Shown: piece by piece, positions 36,055-44,881 of the stretch | How positions within the stretch are numbered: the stretch's first letter is position 1 | Layout of the letters: the number at the start of each line of letters is the position of its first letter | NCBI GenBank assembly: GCA_027067385.1 | Contig: JAMOVV010000038.1 | Location: forward strand, 1-54,318 | Direction: 5' to 3' | DNA: 54,318 nt | Source: Desulfarculaceae bacterium | GTDB taxonomy: Bacteria; Desulfobacterota; Desulfarculia; Desulfarculales; Desulfarculaceae | Position numbers and translations under genes: made by a program | The notes under the pieces: model-generated | Databases searched by the model: none | What the model was told of the DNA's origin: nothing | Seen by the model: the letters and a program-made list of their open reading frames with translations, nothing else

Positions 36055-36948
36055 ATGGACGCAACTTCGCACATCACCTTGGCCTCCTTGGCCCAACAGG
36101 TGCTGGTGGGGCTGAGCCGCACCACCATCTTGTTCATCGTCTCCTCGGGGCTGAGCCTCATCCTGGGGGTGCTGCGCATCCCCAACCTGAGCCACGGCTC
36201 GCTCTACATGATCGGGGCCTTTGTCACCTACTCGGCCGCGGTGTTCATCGGGGGTTCGACCGGCTTCTGGCTGGCCCTGATCATCGCGCCGGCGGTGGTG
36301 GCCCTGCTGAGCCTGGCGGTGGAGCGGGGACTGCTGCGCTTTTTGTACGACCGCGAGCACCTGATGCTCCTGCTGTTCACCTTTGCGCTCACCCTGGTCT
36401 TCGGCGACCTGGTCAAGCTTATCTGGGGCTCGGACTACCGCAGCCTCACCGCGCCGCCGCTGTTGCAGGGGTCCTTCGACCTGGCGGGGTTGCCTTTCCC
36501 CCGCTACAATCTCTTCCTGCTGCTGCTGGGGCCCCTGGTGGCCCTGGGGCTCTGGCTGCTGACCAACAAGACCAAAATCGGCAAGTTGGCCAAGGCGGCG
36601 GCGGTGGACCGCGAGATGGTGGCGGCCATGGGCATAAACGTGAGCTGGGTCTTTGCCGCCGTGTTTTGCATCGGATGCTTTTTAGCCGGCCTGGGCGGCG
36701 CCCTGGTGGCCCCCACCCAGAACATCACCCAGGGCATGGACCACACTATCATCATGGAGGCCTTCCTCATCGTGATCATCGGCGGGCTGGGCAACATGTG
36801 GGGGGCGCTGTTGGGCGCGCTCATCTTTGGGCTCACCGACGCCATCGGCATCCTGGTGTGGCCCCAGTTCGCCATCGTCTTTCCCTACGTGGCGGTGGTG
36901 GTGGTGCTGGTGTTCCGCCCCAAGGGGCTGTTGCAATCAACCTGGTGA
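36055..36948 (+). CDS. livH: Branched-chain amino acid-type ABC permease (LivH)
   Basis: Polytopic; GGALVAPTQNITQGMDHTIIMEAFLIVIIGGLGNMWGALLGALIFG. Confidence 0.92.
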   Translation: MDATSHITLASLAQQVLVGLSRTTILFIVSSGLSLILGVLRIPNLSHGSLYMIGAFVTYSAAVFIGGSTGFWLALIIAPAVVALLSLAVERGLLRFLYDREHLMLLLFTFALTLVFGDLVKLIWGSDYRSLTAPPLLQGSFDLAGLPFPRYNLFLLLLGPLVALGLWLLTNKTKIGKLAKAAAVDREMVAAMGINVSWVFAAVFCIGCFLAGLGGALVAPTQNITQGMDHTIIMEAFLIVIIGGLGNMWGALLGALIFGLTDAIGILVWPQFAIVFPYVAVVVVLVFRPKGLLQSTW

Positions 36949-36961
36949 GCGGAGGCCCGTG

Positions 36962-37918
36962 GTGTTGGAAAATATAAAAAACCACCGGGGCCTTTGGGTG
37001 GTGGCGGGGTTGGCCCTGCTGCTGGCCTTTTGGCCCAGCCTGGTCCCGCGCTTCTACGTCTACCTGGTATCGTTGATGCTGGTCACCGGCCTGCTGGCCA
37101 CCAGCCTAAACCTGGTGCTGGGCTTCGGCGGCCTGTATCAGTTTCACCACGCGGTGTTCTACGGGGTGGGGGCCTACGGCGCGGCCCTGATGATCAAGTG
37201 GAGCGGGCTCTCGCCCTGGTGGGGGCTCCTGGTGGGGCCCTTGGCCGCCGCCCTGCTGAGCCTGGTCATCGGGATCATCTGCGTGCGGCTCTCCCAGCTC
37301 TACTACGGCATGTTGCAGATTTCGCTGGGCTCGTTGGTGTGGGCCATCGTCTTTCGCTGGTACAGCTTCACCGGCGGTGACGACGGCATCCACGGCATCG
37401 CGGTGCCGGGGGCCATCGCCTCGGTGAGCGGGGCCTACTGGTTCACCCTGGCGGTCACCGCCGCCTGCCTGTTGGTGATGTACCTGGTGATCAACTCCCC
37501 CTTCGGCCGGGTGCTGATGGCCACCCGCGACAACTCGGAGCGGGCCGAGATGATCGGGGTGCATCTCATCGGCCACCAGCTTATCGCCTTGGTCATCGCC
37601 GGTTTCTTCGGCGGGGTGGCCGGGGTGCTCTTCGTGGTGGTGGAGGGCTCGGTCTTCCCGGACATGATGTTCTGGACCCTCTCCCTGGAGATACTGGTCA
37701 TGTGCCTTTTGGGCGGGTGGTTCACTTTTATGGGGCCCATGCTGGGAGCGGCGATGATGGTGGGGCTGCGCACCGTGGTGGGCATCTACACCGAGTACTG
37801 GACCCTGGTGCTCGGGGTGATATTGATGCTGCTCATCTTCTTCCTGCCCCAGGGCGTGTTGGGCTTCATCGGCGCCAAGCGCACCCCGGCCATGGCCCAT
37901 AGCCGGCGGGAGGACTAG
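36962..37918 (+). CDS. livM: Branched-chain amino acid-type ABC permease (LivM)
   Basis: LVTGLLATSLNLVLGFGGLYQFHHAVFYGVGAY; GTG start inside the longer ORF. Confidence 0.92.
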   Translation: MLENIKNHRGLWVVAGLALLLAFWPSLVPRFYVYLVSLMLVTGLLATSLNLVLGFGGLYQFHHAVFYGVGAYGAALMIKWSGLSPWWGLLVGPLAAALLSLVIGIICVRLSQLYYGMLQISLGSLVWAIVFRWYSFTGGDDGIHGIAVPGAIASVSGAYWFTLAVTAACLLVMYLVINSPFGRVLMATRDNSERAEMIGVHLIGHQLIALVIAGFFGGVAGVLFVVVEGSVFPDMMFWTLSLEILVMCLLGGWFTFMGPMLGAAMMVGLRTVVGIYTEYWTLVLGVILMLLIFFLPQGVLGFIGAKRTPAMAHSRRED

Positions 37919-37920
37919 CC

Positions 37921-38664
37921 ATGCTCTCGGTGCGCGGGCTCAAGAAATACTTCGGCCATTTCAAGGCGGTGAGCGACGCCAACCTCACGGTGAACCAGGG
38001 CGAGGTGGTGGCGGTGATCGGTCCCAACGGGGCCGGCAAGACCACCCTGTTTCGGCTCATCAGCGGGCAGCTCAAACCCAGCGGCGGCGAGATCATCTTC
38101 AAGGGCCGGCCCATCGGCGGCCTGGCGCCCCACCAGGTCTGCCGCCGGGGCATCAGCCTCTCCTACCAGGTGGTGAGCGTCTTTGGCCGCATGAGCGTGT
38201 TTGAAAACGTGCAGGTGGCCGTGCTGGCCCGGCGGCGCCAGGTGCACCGGCTCTTCACCCCGGCCCGGCGCCTGGCGGTGGACGAAACCTGGGAGATACT
38301 CGAGAGCGTCGGCCTGCAGGACCGGGCCCAGGCTGTGAGCGGTTCGCTGTCCCACGGCGACGGCAAGCTCCTGGAGATGGCCATCGCCCTGGGCAACCGG
38401 CCCGAGCTGTTGATCATGGACGAGCCCACCGCCGGCATGAGCCCCGAGGAGACCCAGGCCACCATCGAGCTGATCCGGCGGCTCACCCAAAAGATGGGGC
38501 TTACCATTCTACTTTGCGAGCACGACATGGAGTTGGTTTTCAGCGTGGCCGACCGCATCATGGTGATGCAATCGGGCCGCACCATCGCCGAGGGCGCCTG
38601 CGACCAGGTGCGCTGCAACCAGCAGGTGCAGCAGGCCTACCTGGGAGAGCCGGCTGATGCTTGA
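37921..38664 (+). CDS. livG: ABC ATPase (LivG)
   Basis: GPNGAGKTT Walker A, LSHGDGKLLEMAIAL signature, LLIMDEPTAGMSPEE. Confidence 0.94.
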   Translation: MLSVRGLKKYFGHFKAVSDANLTVNQGEVVAVIGPNGAGKTTLFRLISGQLKPSGGEIIFKGRPIGGLAPHQVCRRGISLSYQVVSVFGRMSVFENVQVAVLARRRQVHRLFTPARRLAVDETWEILESVGLQDRAQAVSGSLSHGDGKLLEMAIALGNRPELLIMDEPTAGMSPEETQATIELIRRLTQKMGLTILLCEHDMELVFSVADRIMVMQSGRTIAEGACDQVRCNQQVQQAYLGEPADA

Positions 38665-39355
38665 GGTGCGCGGCATCCACACCTACTACGGGCTGAGCCA
38701 CATCCTCTTTGACGTCTCGCTCACCGTGAACCAGGGCGAGGTGGTCTGTATCCTGGGGCGCAACGGGGCCGGCAAGTCCACCCTGATGCGCTCGATCATG
38801 GGGCTCACCCCGCCCAAGCAGGGGAGCATCATCTACCAGGGGCGGGAGGTGACCGGCCTCAAGCCCCACCTCCTGGCCCGTCGCGGCATGGGTTACGTGC
38901 CCGACGACCGCCGGGTGTTCGCCGATCTCACGGTGGGCGAAAACCTGGAGGTGGTGGCCCGGCCGGCGGCCGGCGGCCGCGGCTGGGACAAGGAGCGGGT
39001 CTACGAGTTTTTCCCGCCGCTCAAGGATATCGACGGCCGCCAGGCCGGCTATCTCAGCGGCGGCGAGCAACAGATGCTCACCATCGGCCGGGCCCTGATG
39101 ACCAACCCGAGCTTCCTGCTGCTGGACGAACCCACCGAGGGGCTGGCCCCCTTGGTGGTGAAGATGCTGGCCCAGCAGATCGGCCGCTTCAAGGACGAGG
39201 GCCTCACCGTGCTCTTGGCCGAGCAGAACCAGGAAGTGGCCCTTAGCCTCGGCGACCGGGGCTATATCATCGACAACGGCGTGATCCGCTACCAGGGCGA
39301 TATCCAGGACCTGCGGGCCAACCAGGAGATACGCCGCAAGTATCTCATGGTGTAG
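38657..39355 (+). CDS. livF: ABC ATPase (LivF)
   Basis: GRNGAGKST, YLSGGEQQMLTIGRAL, LLLDEPTEGLAP. Confidence 0.95.
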   Translation: MLEVRGIHTYYGLSHILFDVSLTVNQGEVVCILGRNGAGKSTLMRSIMGLTPPKQGSIIYQGREVTGLKPHLLARRGMGYVPDDRRVFADLTVGENLEVVARPAAGGRGWDKERVYEFFPPLKDIDGRQAGYLSGGEQQMLTIGRALMTNPSFLLLDEPTEGLAPLVVKMLAQQIGRFKDEGLTVLLAEQNQEVALSLGDRGYIIDNGVIRYQGDIQDLRANQEIRRKYLMV

Positions 39356-39371
39356 TCCCGCGGGAGGGTCC

Positions 39372-40889
39372 ATGGCAATGAACCTGGCGCGCAACCTGGA
39401 AAACACCGCCGGCTGGTTTCCCGAGCAGGTGGCGGTGATCGAGGGCGACCGGCGCTGGAGCTACGCCGAGCTGGCCGCCCGGGCCGCGGGCGCGGCCGCC
39501 GGCCTGGCCGGGCTGGGGGTGGGGCCCGGCGACCGGGTGGCCCTGTGCGCCCCCAACTCGGCCGCCTGGCTGGCGGTGTACTTCGGGGCCCTGAAGCTCG
39601 GGGCCACGGTGGTGACCCTCTCTCCCCTGCTCACCCCCCCGGAGCTGCGGCGCCTGCTGGCCCACAGCCGGCCCCGGGCCGTCTTCACCGAGGCCCGGCG
39701 GCGGGAGCACCTGGCCGGCCTGGCCGAGCAGGACCCGCCGCCTAAGCTCATCTGCCCCGGCGGTGACTGCCAGCCGGACGATCTCTGCCGGCCGGCCTCG
39801 GGGCCCCAGCCGGCCCGGGAGCGCGAGCGCCACGAGGTGGCGGCCATCCTATACACCGGCGGCACCACCGGCGAGCCCAAGGGGGTGATGCTCACCCACG
39901 AGAACCTGGTCACCGCGGCGCACCAGGTGGCCCACTGCGAGCGCTCCACGGTCGAGGACCGGGCCCTGTGCTTTTTGCCCTTCAACCACGTCTTCGGCCA
40001 GGTGCACATCATGAACGCCACCATCCTCTCCGGCGGCGGCCTGGTGCTGCTGCCCGGCTTTGAGCTGGCCGGGGTCCTGGCGGCCATCGCCGAGCACCGG
40101 GTGACCAAGCTCTACGCCGTGCCCACCATCTACGTGCGCCTGGCCCAGGTGGCGGACATCGCCGCCAAGCTGGGCCCGGTGCGCTACTGTTTCAGCGCGG
40201 CCGCCTCCATGGCCGGCGAGCTGGTGCGGCGCTGGAAGGATCTCACCGGCCTGGACATCTTCGAGGCCTACGGCATGACCGAGAGCGCCTCGCTGGTCAC
40301 CTACAACCATTACCACCACCACCGGCTAGGCTCGGTGGGCACCCCGGTGGGCACCACCGAGGTGAGCATCCGCGATGAGCGCGGCCGGGTCTTGCCGTCG
40401 GGGTCCCGGGGCGAGATATGCATCCGGGGCCGCAACATCATGGCCGGCTACCTGGACAACCCCGCGGCCACCCGGGCCGCCTTTCACGGCGACTGGTTCC
40501 GCTCCGGCGACGTGGGCTACCTGGACCCCGACGGCTACCTGTTCATCGTGGACCGCATCAAGGACCTGATCATCACCGGCGGCGAGAACGTGTACCCCCG
40601 CGAGGTGGAGGAGGTGCTGTGCCGCCGGCCCGAGGTGGCCGAGTGCGCGGTGATCGGCCTGCCCGACCCCGAGTACGGCGAACGGGTGGTCGCCTATATC
40701 GTCCCCCGGCCCGGGTCGCAGATCGACCCGGTCCACCTGCGCTCCTTTCTCAAAGAACACTTAAGTCCCTTCAAGGTCCCCAAGCAACTGGTGAGCGTCC
40801 CCCAGCTCCCCACCAGCCCGGCCGGCAAGATTCTCAAGCGCCGCCTGCGCCAAGAGGTGTTGGCCCAAGACGAGGCCCGCCGGCGTTAA
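39372..40889 (+). CDS. AMP-binding acyl-CoA synthetase/ligase
   Basis: ILYTGGTTGEPKGVMLTHEN, YGMTESAS, GDWFRSGDVGYLDPDGYLFIVDRIKDLIITGGENVYP. Confidence 0.95.
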   Translation: MAMNLARNLENTAGWFPEQVAVIEGDRRWSYAELAARAAGAAAGLAGLGVGPGDRVALCAPNSAAWLAVYFGALKLGATVVTLSPLLTPPELRRLLAHSRPRAVFTEARRREHLAGLAEQDPPPKLICPGGDCQPDDLCRPASGPQPARERERHEVAAILYTGGTTGEPKGVMLTHENLVTAAHQVAHCERSTVEDRALCFLPFNHVFGQVHIMNATILSGGGLVLLPGFELAGVLAAIAEHRVTKLYAVPTIYVRLAQVADIAAKLGPVRYCFSAAASMAGELVRRWKDLTGLDIFEAYGMTESASLVTYNHYHHHRLGSVGTPVGTTEVSIRDERGRVLPSGSRGEICIRGRNIMAGYLDNPAATRAAFHGDWFRSGDVGYLDPDGYLFIVDRIKDLIITGGENVYPREVEEVLCRRPEVAECAVIGLPDPEYGERVVAYIVPRPGSQIDPVHLRSFLKEHLSPFKVPKQLVSVPQLPTSPAGKILKRRLRQEVLAQDEARRR

Positions 40890-40949
40890 AAATATTTCCC
40901 CGCCCCTTCCATGGCCCGCGGCGGCTCCGAAAGGAAACAGGTACGGCTT

Positions 40950-41453
40950 GTGACCAAATATGAAACTACCCTGGCCGAGATAGGCCGGGCCAAGGAGCTG
41001 TTTGCCGCTTACGGCCAGCGGCTGGGCGACGACGAGCGCCTGGGCGAGATGCTGGCGGCCTACCAGCGGGAGATCGCGGCCACCTGGCGGACTTTTGCCG
41101 GCTCCCGGGTGGTGGAGCTCTGCGCCGCCTGCGCCGGGGCCGACCAAATCAGTTGCTGTTTCGACGGGGCCGAGTACTGGTTCGACCGCCACCTGCTCTT
41201 GATCAACCTGATGATGGGGGTGGAGCTGCCCACTGAGCGATGGGCCGAGGGACAGTGCCTGTTCGTGGGTCCCGATGGCTGCCGGCTCAAGGCCCGCTTC
41301 GCCATCTGCATCAACTTCTTTTGCCCGGACCTGCGCCAGCGCATCGGGTCGCAGGAGCTGCTGCGCCTGCGGCGTCAAGGGGGGCGGGAGGTGCTGGCCG
41401 GCCTGGAGCTGGAAGAGGCCCTGCGGCGCTGGCTGGCCCAAAACGCCGGCTAA
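40950..41453 (+). CDS. Cys-rich hypothetical protein (YkgJ-like zinc/iron-chelating type possible)
   Basis: CAACAGADQISCCF ... CLFVGPDGCRLKARFAICINFFCP; start uncertain (ORF opens at 40911). Confidence 0.5.
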   Translation: MTKYETTLAEIGRAKELFAAYGQRLGDDERLGEMLAAYQREIAATWRTFAGSRVVELCAACAGADQISCCFDGAEYWFDRHLLLINLMMGVELPTERWAEGQCLFVGPDGCRLKARFAICINFFCPDLRQRIGSQELLRLRRQGGREVLAGLELEEALRRWLAQNAG

Positions 41454-41512
41454 GGGCGCCGCGGACCGCCCGGTTTGCCAAGCCTCCCGGTTAGCCGCTA
41501 GAATGAGAGCAT

Positions 41513-41532
41513 ACCGCCGATAATGGCGGTAG
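41513..41532. promoter_or_regulatory. Dyad TACCGCC-GATAAT-GGCGGTA in the leader of the ZIP-like gene
   Basis: Perfect 7-bp arms immediately upstream of the probable RBS/start. Confidence 0.45.
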
Positions 41533-41551
41533 CCTCATAGTGGAGAACCAC

Positions 41552-42340
41552 ATGCTCACCGGTTTTCAATGGCTGTGCCTGGTGGCTATCTTAGCCATTA
41601 CCATTGTCGGTGGTTACCTGCCGTTGACCCGGCAGGAGAGGGCCCGCCAGGTGCGCGGCTTTGCCATGGGCCAGGCCTTTGCGGCCGGGGTCTTTTTGGC
41701 CCTATGCCTCACCATGATGCTGCCGGCCGGCCTGCACTTGCTGGGCCGGGCCCTGCCGGCGGTTAAATTTCCCCTGGCCTCCCTCATCGGCGCGGCGGCC
41801 TTTTTGCTGCTGCTATCCCTGGAGCACTACACCACCCGGCTGGCCGGCGGCGAGGCGGCCGGCGGGAGTACCAACCCGGTGATCCCGGTGATCATGACCG
41901 TGATGATCGCCCTGCCGTCGTTCTTGCTGGGGGCGGCCCTGGGGGTTAGCGAGAGCCGGGCGGCGCTGATGATCGCGATAGCCATCATGGTGCACAAGGG
42001 CTCGGCCGCCTTTGCCCTGGCCCTGAAGATGGTGCGCAGCACCCTCGGGCGGCCGGCGGTCTATATCCTCTTCGGGCTCTTTGCCCTGTCCACCCCGCTG
42101 GGCATCTTGGCGGGCGAAGACGTGCATCGCCTGCTCACCGGCCGCGTCATGTGGCTGGTGAAGGGCTCCATTCTGTCGCTGGCCTCGGGGGTGTTTTTGT
42201 ACATGAGCACCCTGCACGACCTGAAGGACACCCCGCTCATCGTCAACTGCCGCACGGTACGCGGCTTCTCCTGGATGGCCGCCGGGTTCGTCCTCACCGC
42301 CCTGGTGCGCCTGCTCATCGGCGAGGCCCACGAGCTGTAG
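41552..42340 (+). CDS. ZIP-family-like metal transporter, divergent
   Basis: Polytopic; MVHKGSAAFALALKM matches ZIP TM5; start at 41540 or 41552. Confidence 0.75.
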   Translation: MLTGFQWLCLVAILAITIVGGYLPLTRQERARQVRGFAMGQAFAAGVFLALCLTMMLPAGLHLLGRALPAVKFPLASLIGAAAFLLLLSLEHYTTRLAGGEAAGGSTNPVIPVIMTVMIALPSFLLGAALGVSESRAALMIAIAIMVHKGSAAFALALKMVRSTLGRPAVYILFGLFALSTPLGILAGEDVHRLLTGRVMWLVKGSILSLASGVFLYMSTLHDLKDTPLIVNCRTVRGFSWMAAGFVLTALVRLLIGEAHEL

Positions 42341-42517
42341 CCCGTCGTTGCGCGCCGCAGGGATGCAAGTACAAGGGATTGATTTAGCGGGCTGGCGACA
42401 GGTTTTTACGATCTGCTGGCCGGTCTTAGCGCTTGACCGTTCGGTTAGGCCGGCTGCCGTTTAGCCGTCGCTCCGGCGTTGGGTTGGGCGTCCTGGCGGC
42501 CATCGCCGGGGTGGCGG

Positions 42518-44341
42518 CTAGGACTCGTCGGCCGAGGCCACGGTGAGGGTATCGCCGGGCATGAGGCGGCTGCCGCGCAGGTTATTCCAGCGCCGCAGTT
42601 GGGAGGTGGAGACCTTGAAGCGTTGAGCGATGTCCCAGAGGTTGTCGCCGCGGCGCACGGTGTAGGTGGTGGTGGCGGTGGAGCGCCGGGTGGCCGAGGC
42701 CACCTTGGCCGGCCGCCGCCGGGACTTGAAGCCCACCACCAGGCGTTGGCCGATGCGCAGGCGGTGGGTGCCCAGGCGGTTCCAGCGCTTGAGCTGGGCG
42801 GTGGAGACCTTGAAGCGCCGCGCGATGAGCCAGAGGTTGTCGCCGCGGCGCACGGTGTAGAAGATGGCGCCGGCCGGCAGGTCCGCCGGGCCCTTGAAGG
42901 TCTTACGCCGCTTCGGGGCGGCGGCGCGCCGGGCATGGGAGGCCGAGAGGTAGAGCACCAGCTTTTGGCCCGGCTTGAGGCGGCTGCTGCGGCGTTGGTT
43001 CCAGCGCTTGATACTGCGCCAGTTGATCTGGTAGCGCTGGGCGATGAGCCAGTAGGTATCGCCGCGGCGCACGGTGTAGATGGTGCGCGTCCTGCCGGAG
43101 GCGGGGGCGCGTTTGGGCCGGCGGGCCCGCTTGGTGGAGGCCACCCGGTGGCGGCGCACGGTGGTGCGGAAGCGGCCGGGCGGCACCATCACCCGCTGCC
43201 CGATACGCAGGGCGCGGGGATTGAGGCGGCTGTTTAAGGCCATCAAGTCCCTGAGCCGCACGCCGTAGGTGCGGGCGATGCGTCCCAGGGTGTCACCCTT
43301 TTCCACCCGCACGACGATGATATCGGGTCGGGCCTTGCGCTGTTTAGGGGTGAGCTTGGCATAAGCGCTCTGGAAACGGGCCTGGGTGCCTTTGGGCAGG
43401 CGCAGGGTGTAGTGGGCGAGGTTGGGGGGTACCACTCCCCGGCGAATCTCGGGGTTCAAGTCGACCAACTGGGCCTTGGTTACGCCGGCGGCCTTGGCGG
43501 CCACGGCCAGGGAGGTACCGCCGTCGACGGTCACCTGGTCGAAGGCCAGGGGTTTTTGGTAGACCAGCCCGGTGAAGCCGTACTTGGCCGGCTCCTTGGC
43601 GATGATGGCGGCGGCCAGCATCTTGGGCACGTAGTGCTTGGTTTCGCGTTTGAGGTAGCGGCGTTTGCGGTGGCTGATCTCCCAGTAGTCCTCGGCGCGG
43701 TAGCGGGTGAGGGCGCGGCGAATCTTGGCCTCGCCGGCGTTGTAGGCCGCCGCCGCCAGGTACCAGGAGCCGAATTCGGCATAGAGCTCGCTGAGATACT
43801 TGGCCGCCGCATGGGTGGCCTTGACCGGGTCGCGGCGTTCGTCGATCCAGTAGTTTATTTTCAGGCCGTAGCGCCGCCCGGTACCCCGGATGAATTGCCA
43901 GGGGCCCGAGGCGTGGGCCCAAGAGTAGGCCCGGCAGTTGAAACCGCTTTCAATCAGGGCCAGGTAGACCAGGTCTTCGGGCAGGCCGTAGTCCTTGAGA
44001 ATGGCGCGCATCATGGGGGTGTAACGCCGGGAGCGCTCCAGCCAGCGCCGGAAGGTCTTGTGCTTCTTGCCCTGGAAGATGGCGATCCAGTTTTCAACTT
44101 GCTGGTTGAGGGTGATGGGGATGTCGTAGGTGGGTTTGGCCTTCTTGACGGCCGCGGCGGCTTCGTCGCCTTCCTCCAGCTTGAGAATCTCGGCGGCGAC
44201 CTTGGCCTTGATTTCCTGGGATGTTGGTTTTGGGGCCTTGAGGGGCTGACCGCCGGAGGTGGTGGCACAACCGGCCAAGGCCATCACCAAGAGGCCCGCC
44301 ATAAATAAAAGCGCCAGTTGCCGTAGGCTCGTTTTGATCAC
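42518..44341 (-). CDS. Lytic transglycosylase with multiple C-terminal LysM domains (MltD-like)
   Basis: Lipobox VMALAGC; ALIESGFNCRAYSWAHASGPWQFIRGTGRRYGL; at least four YTVRRGD...LysM repeats. Confidence 0.93.
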   Translation of the reverse strand: MIKTSLRQLALLFMAGLLVMALAGCATTSGGQPLKAPKPTSQEIKAKVAAEILKLEEGDEAAAAVKKAKPTYDIPITLNQQVENWIAIFQGKKHKTFRRWLERSRRYTPMMRAILKDYGLPEDLVYLALIESGFNCRAYSWAHASGPWQFIRGTGRRYGLKINYWIDERRDPVKATHAAAKYLSELYAEFGSWYLAAAAYNAGEAKIRRALTRYRAEDYWEISHRKRRYLKRETKHYVPKMLAAAIIAKEPAKYGFTGLVYQKPLAFDQVTVDGGTSLAVAAKAAGVTKAQLVDLNPEIRRGVVPPNLAHYTLRLPKGTQARFQSAYAKLTPKQRKARPDIIVVRVEKGDTLGRIARTYGVRLRDLMALNSRLNPRALRIGQRVMVPPGRFRTTVRRHRVASTKRARRPKRAPASGRTRTIYTVRRGDTYWLIAQRYQINWRSIKRWNQRRSSRLKPGQKLVLYLSASHARRAAAPKRRKTFKGPADLPAGAIFYTVRRGDNLWLIARRFKVSTAQLKRWNRLGTHRLRIGQRLVVGFKSRRRPAKVASATRRSTATTTYTVRRGDNLWDIAQRFKVSTSQLRRWNNLRGSRLMPGDTLTVASADES

Positions 44342-44513
44342 AACCCTATCGCCGCTCCTCGCTGGTAGATCGCGCCCCCCCGGAGAGGCATAACCCGCTT
44401 GATGCCTGGACCCCACATAACCCGTTTGGCCTCGCGATATGACGCCTGGCCCCCCGCTTGCCCCGGCCCGGGCATGGCCTGACTGGCAACTCAGCCGCGC
44501 TGACCCCTGCCGT

Positions 44514-44650
44514 GACCATCTGGCCTCGCGCCACAGTCATGTAGCTCCCACCAATGCCGCGACCATTTGGCCTCGCGCCACAGTCATGTAGCTCCCACCA
44601 AATACTGTGACCATTTAGCCCCCTGCTGTGACCATCTGGCCCCCTGGTGG
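44514..44650. repeat. Degenerate direct repeats, 47/48-bp period
   Basis: GACCATYTGGCCTCGCGCCACAGTCATGTAGCTCCCACCAA at 44514 and 44561, with shorter GACCATYTRGCCCCCTG units at 44609 and 44630. Confidence 0.8.
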
Positions 44651-44881
44651 CCGGACCTAAGTTGATTCAAGATACCAAATGAAGGGGAAGCTGTCCAGGT
44701 TAAACATAAAAATGAAGCACATACACCACCTAGCCACATCGCGGCCACCGTAAACGCCCAGAGATTGAGAAAAATATTTTAATTTGACCACCTCCAAACG
44801 GCTCGGTATTTTATTGCCGTAGTGAACTTGTACAATTTGCCGGTGACGGGGCACCTAACCTCATATGAAAGCGATTGCCTG

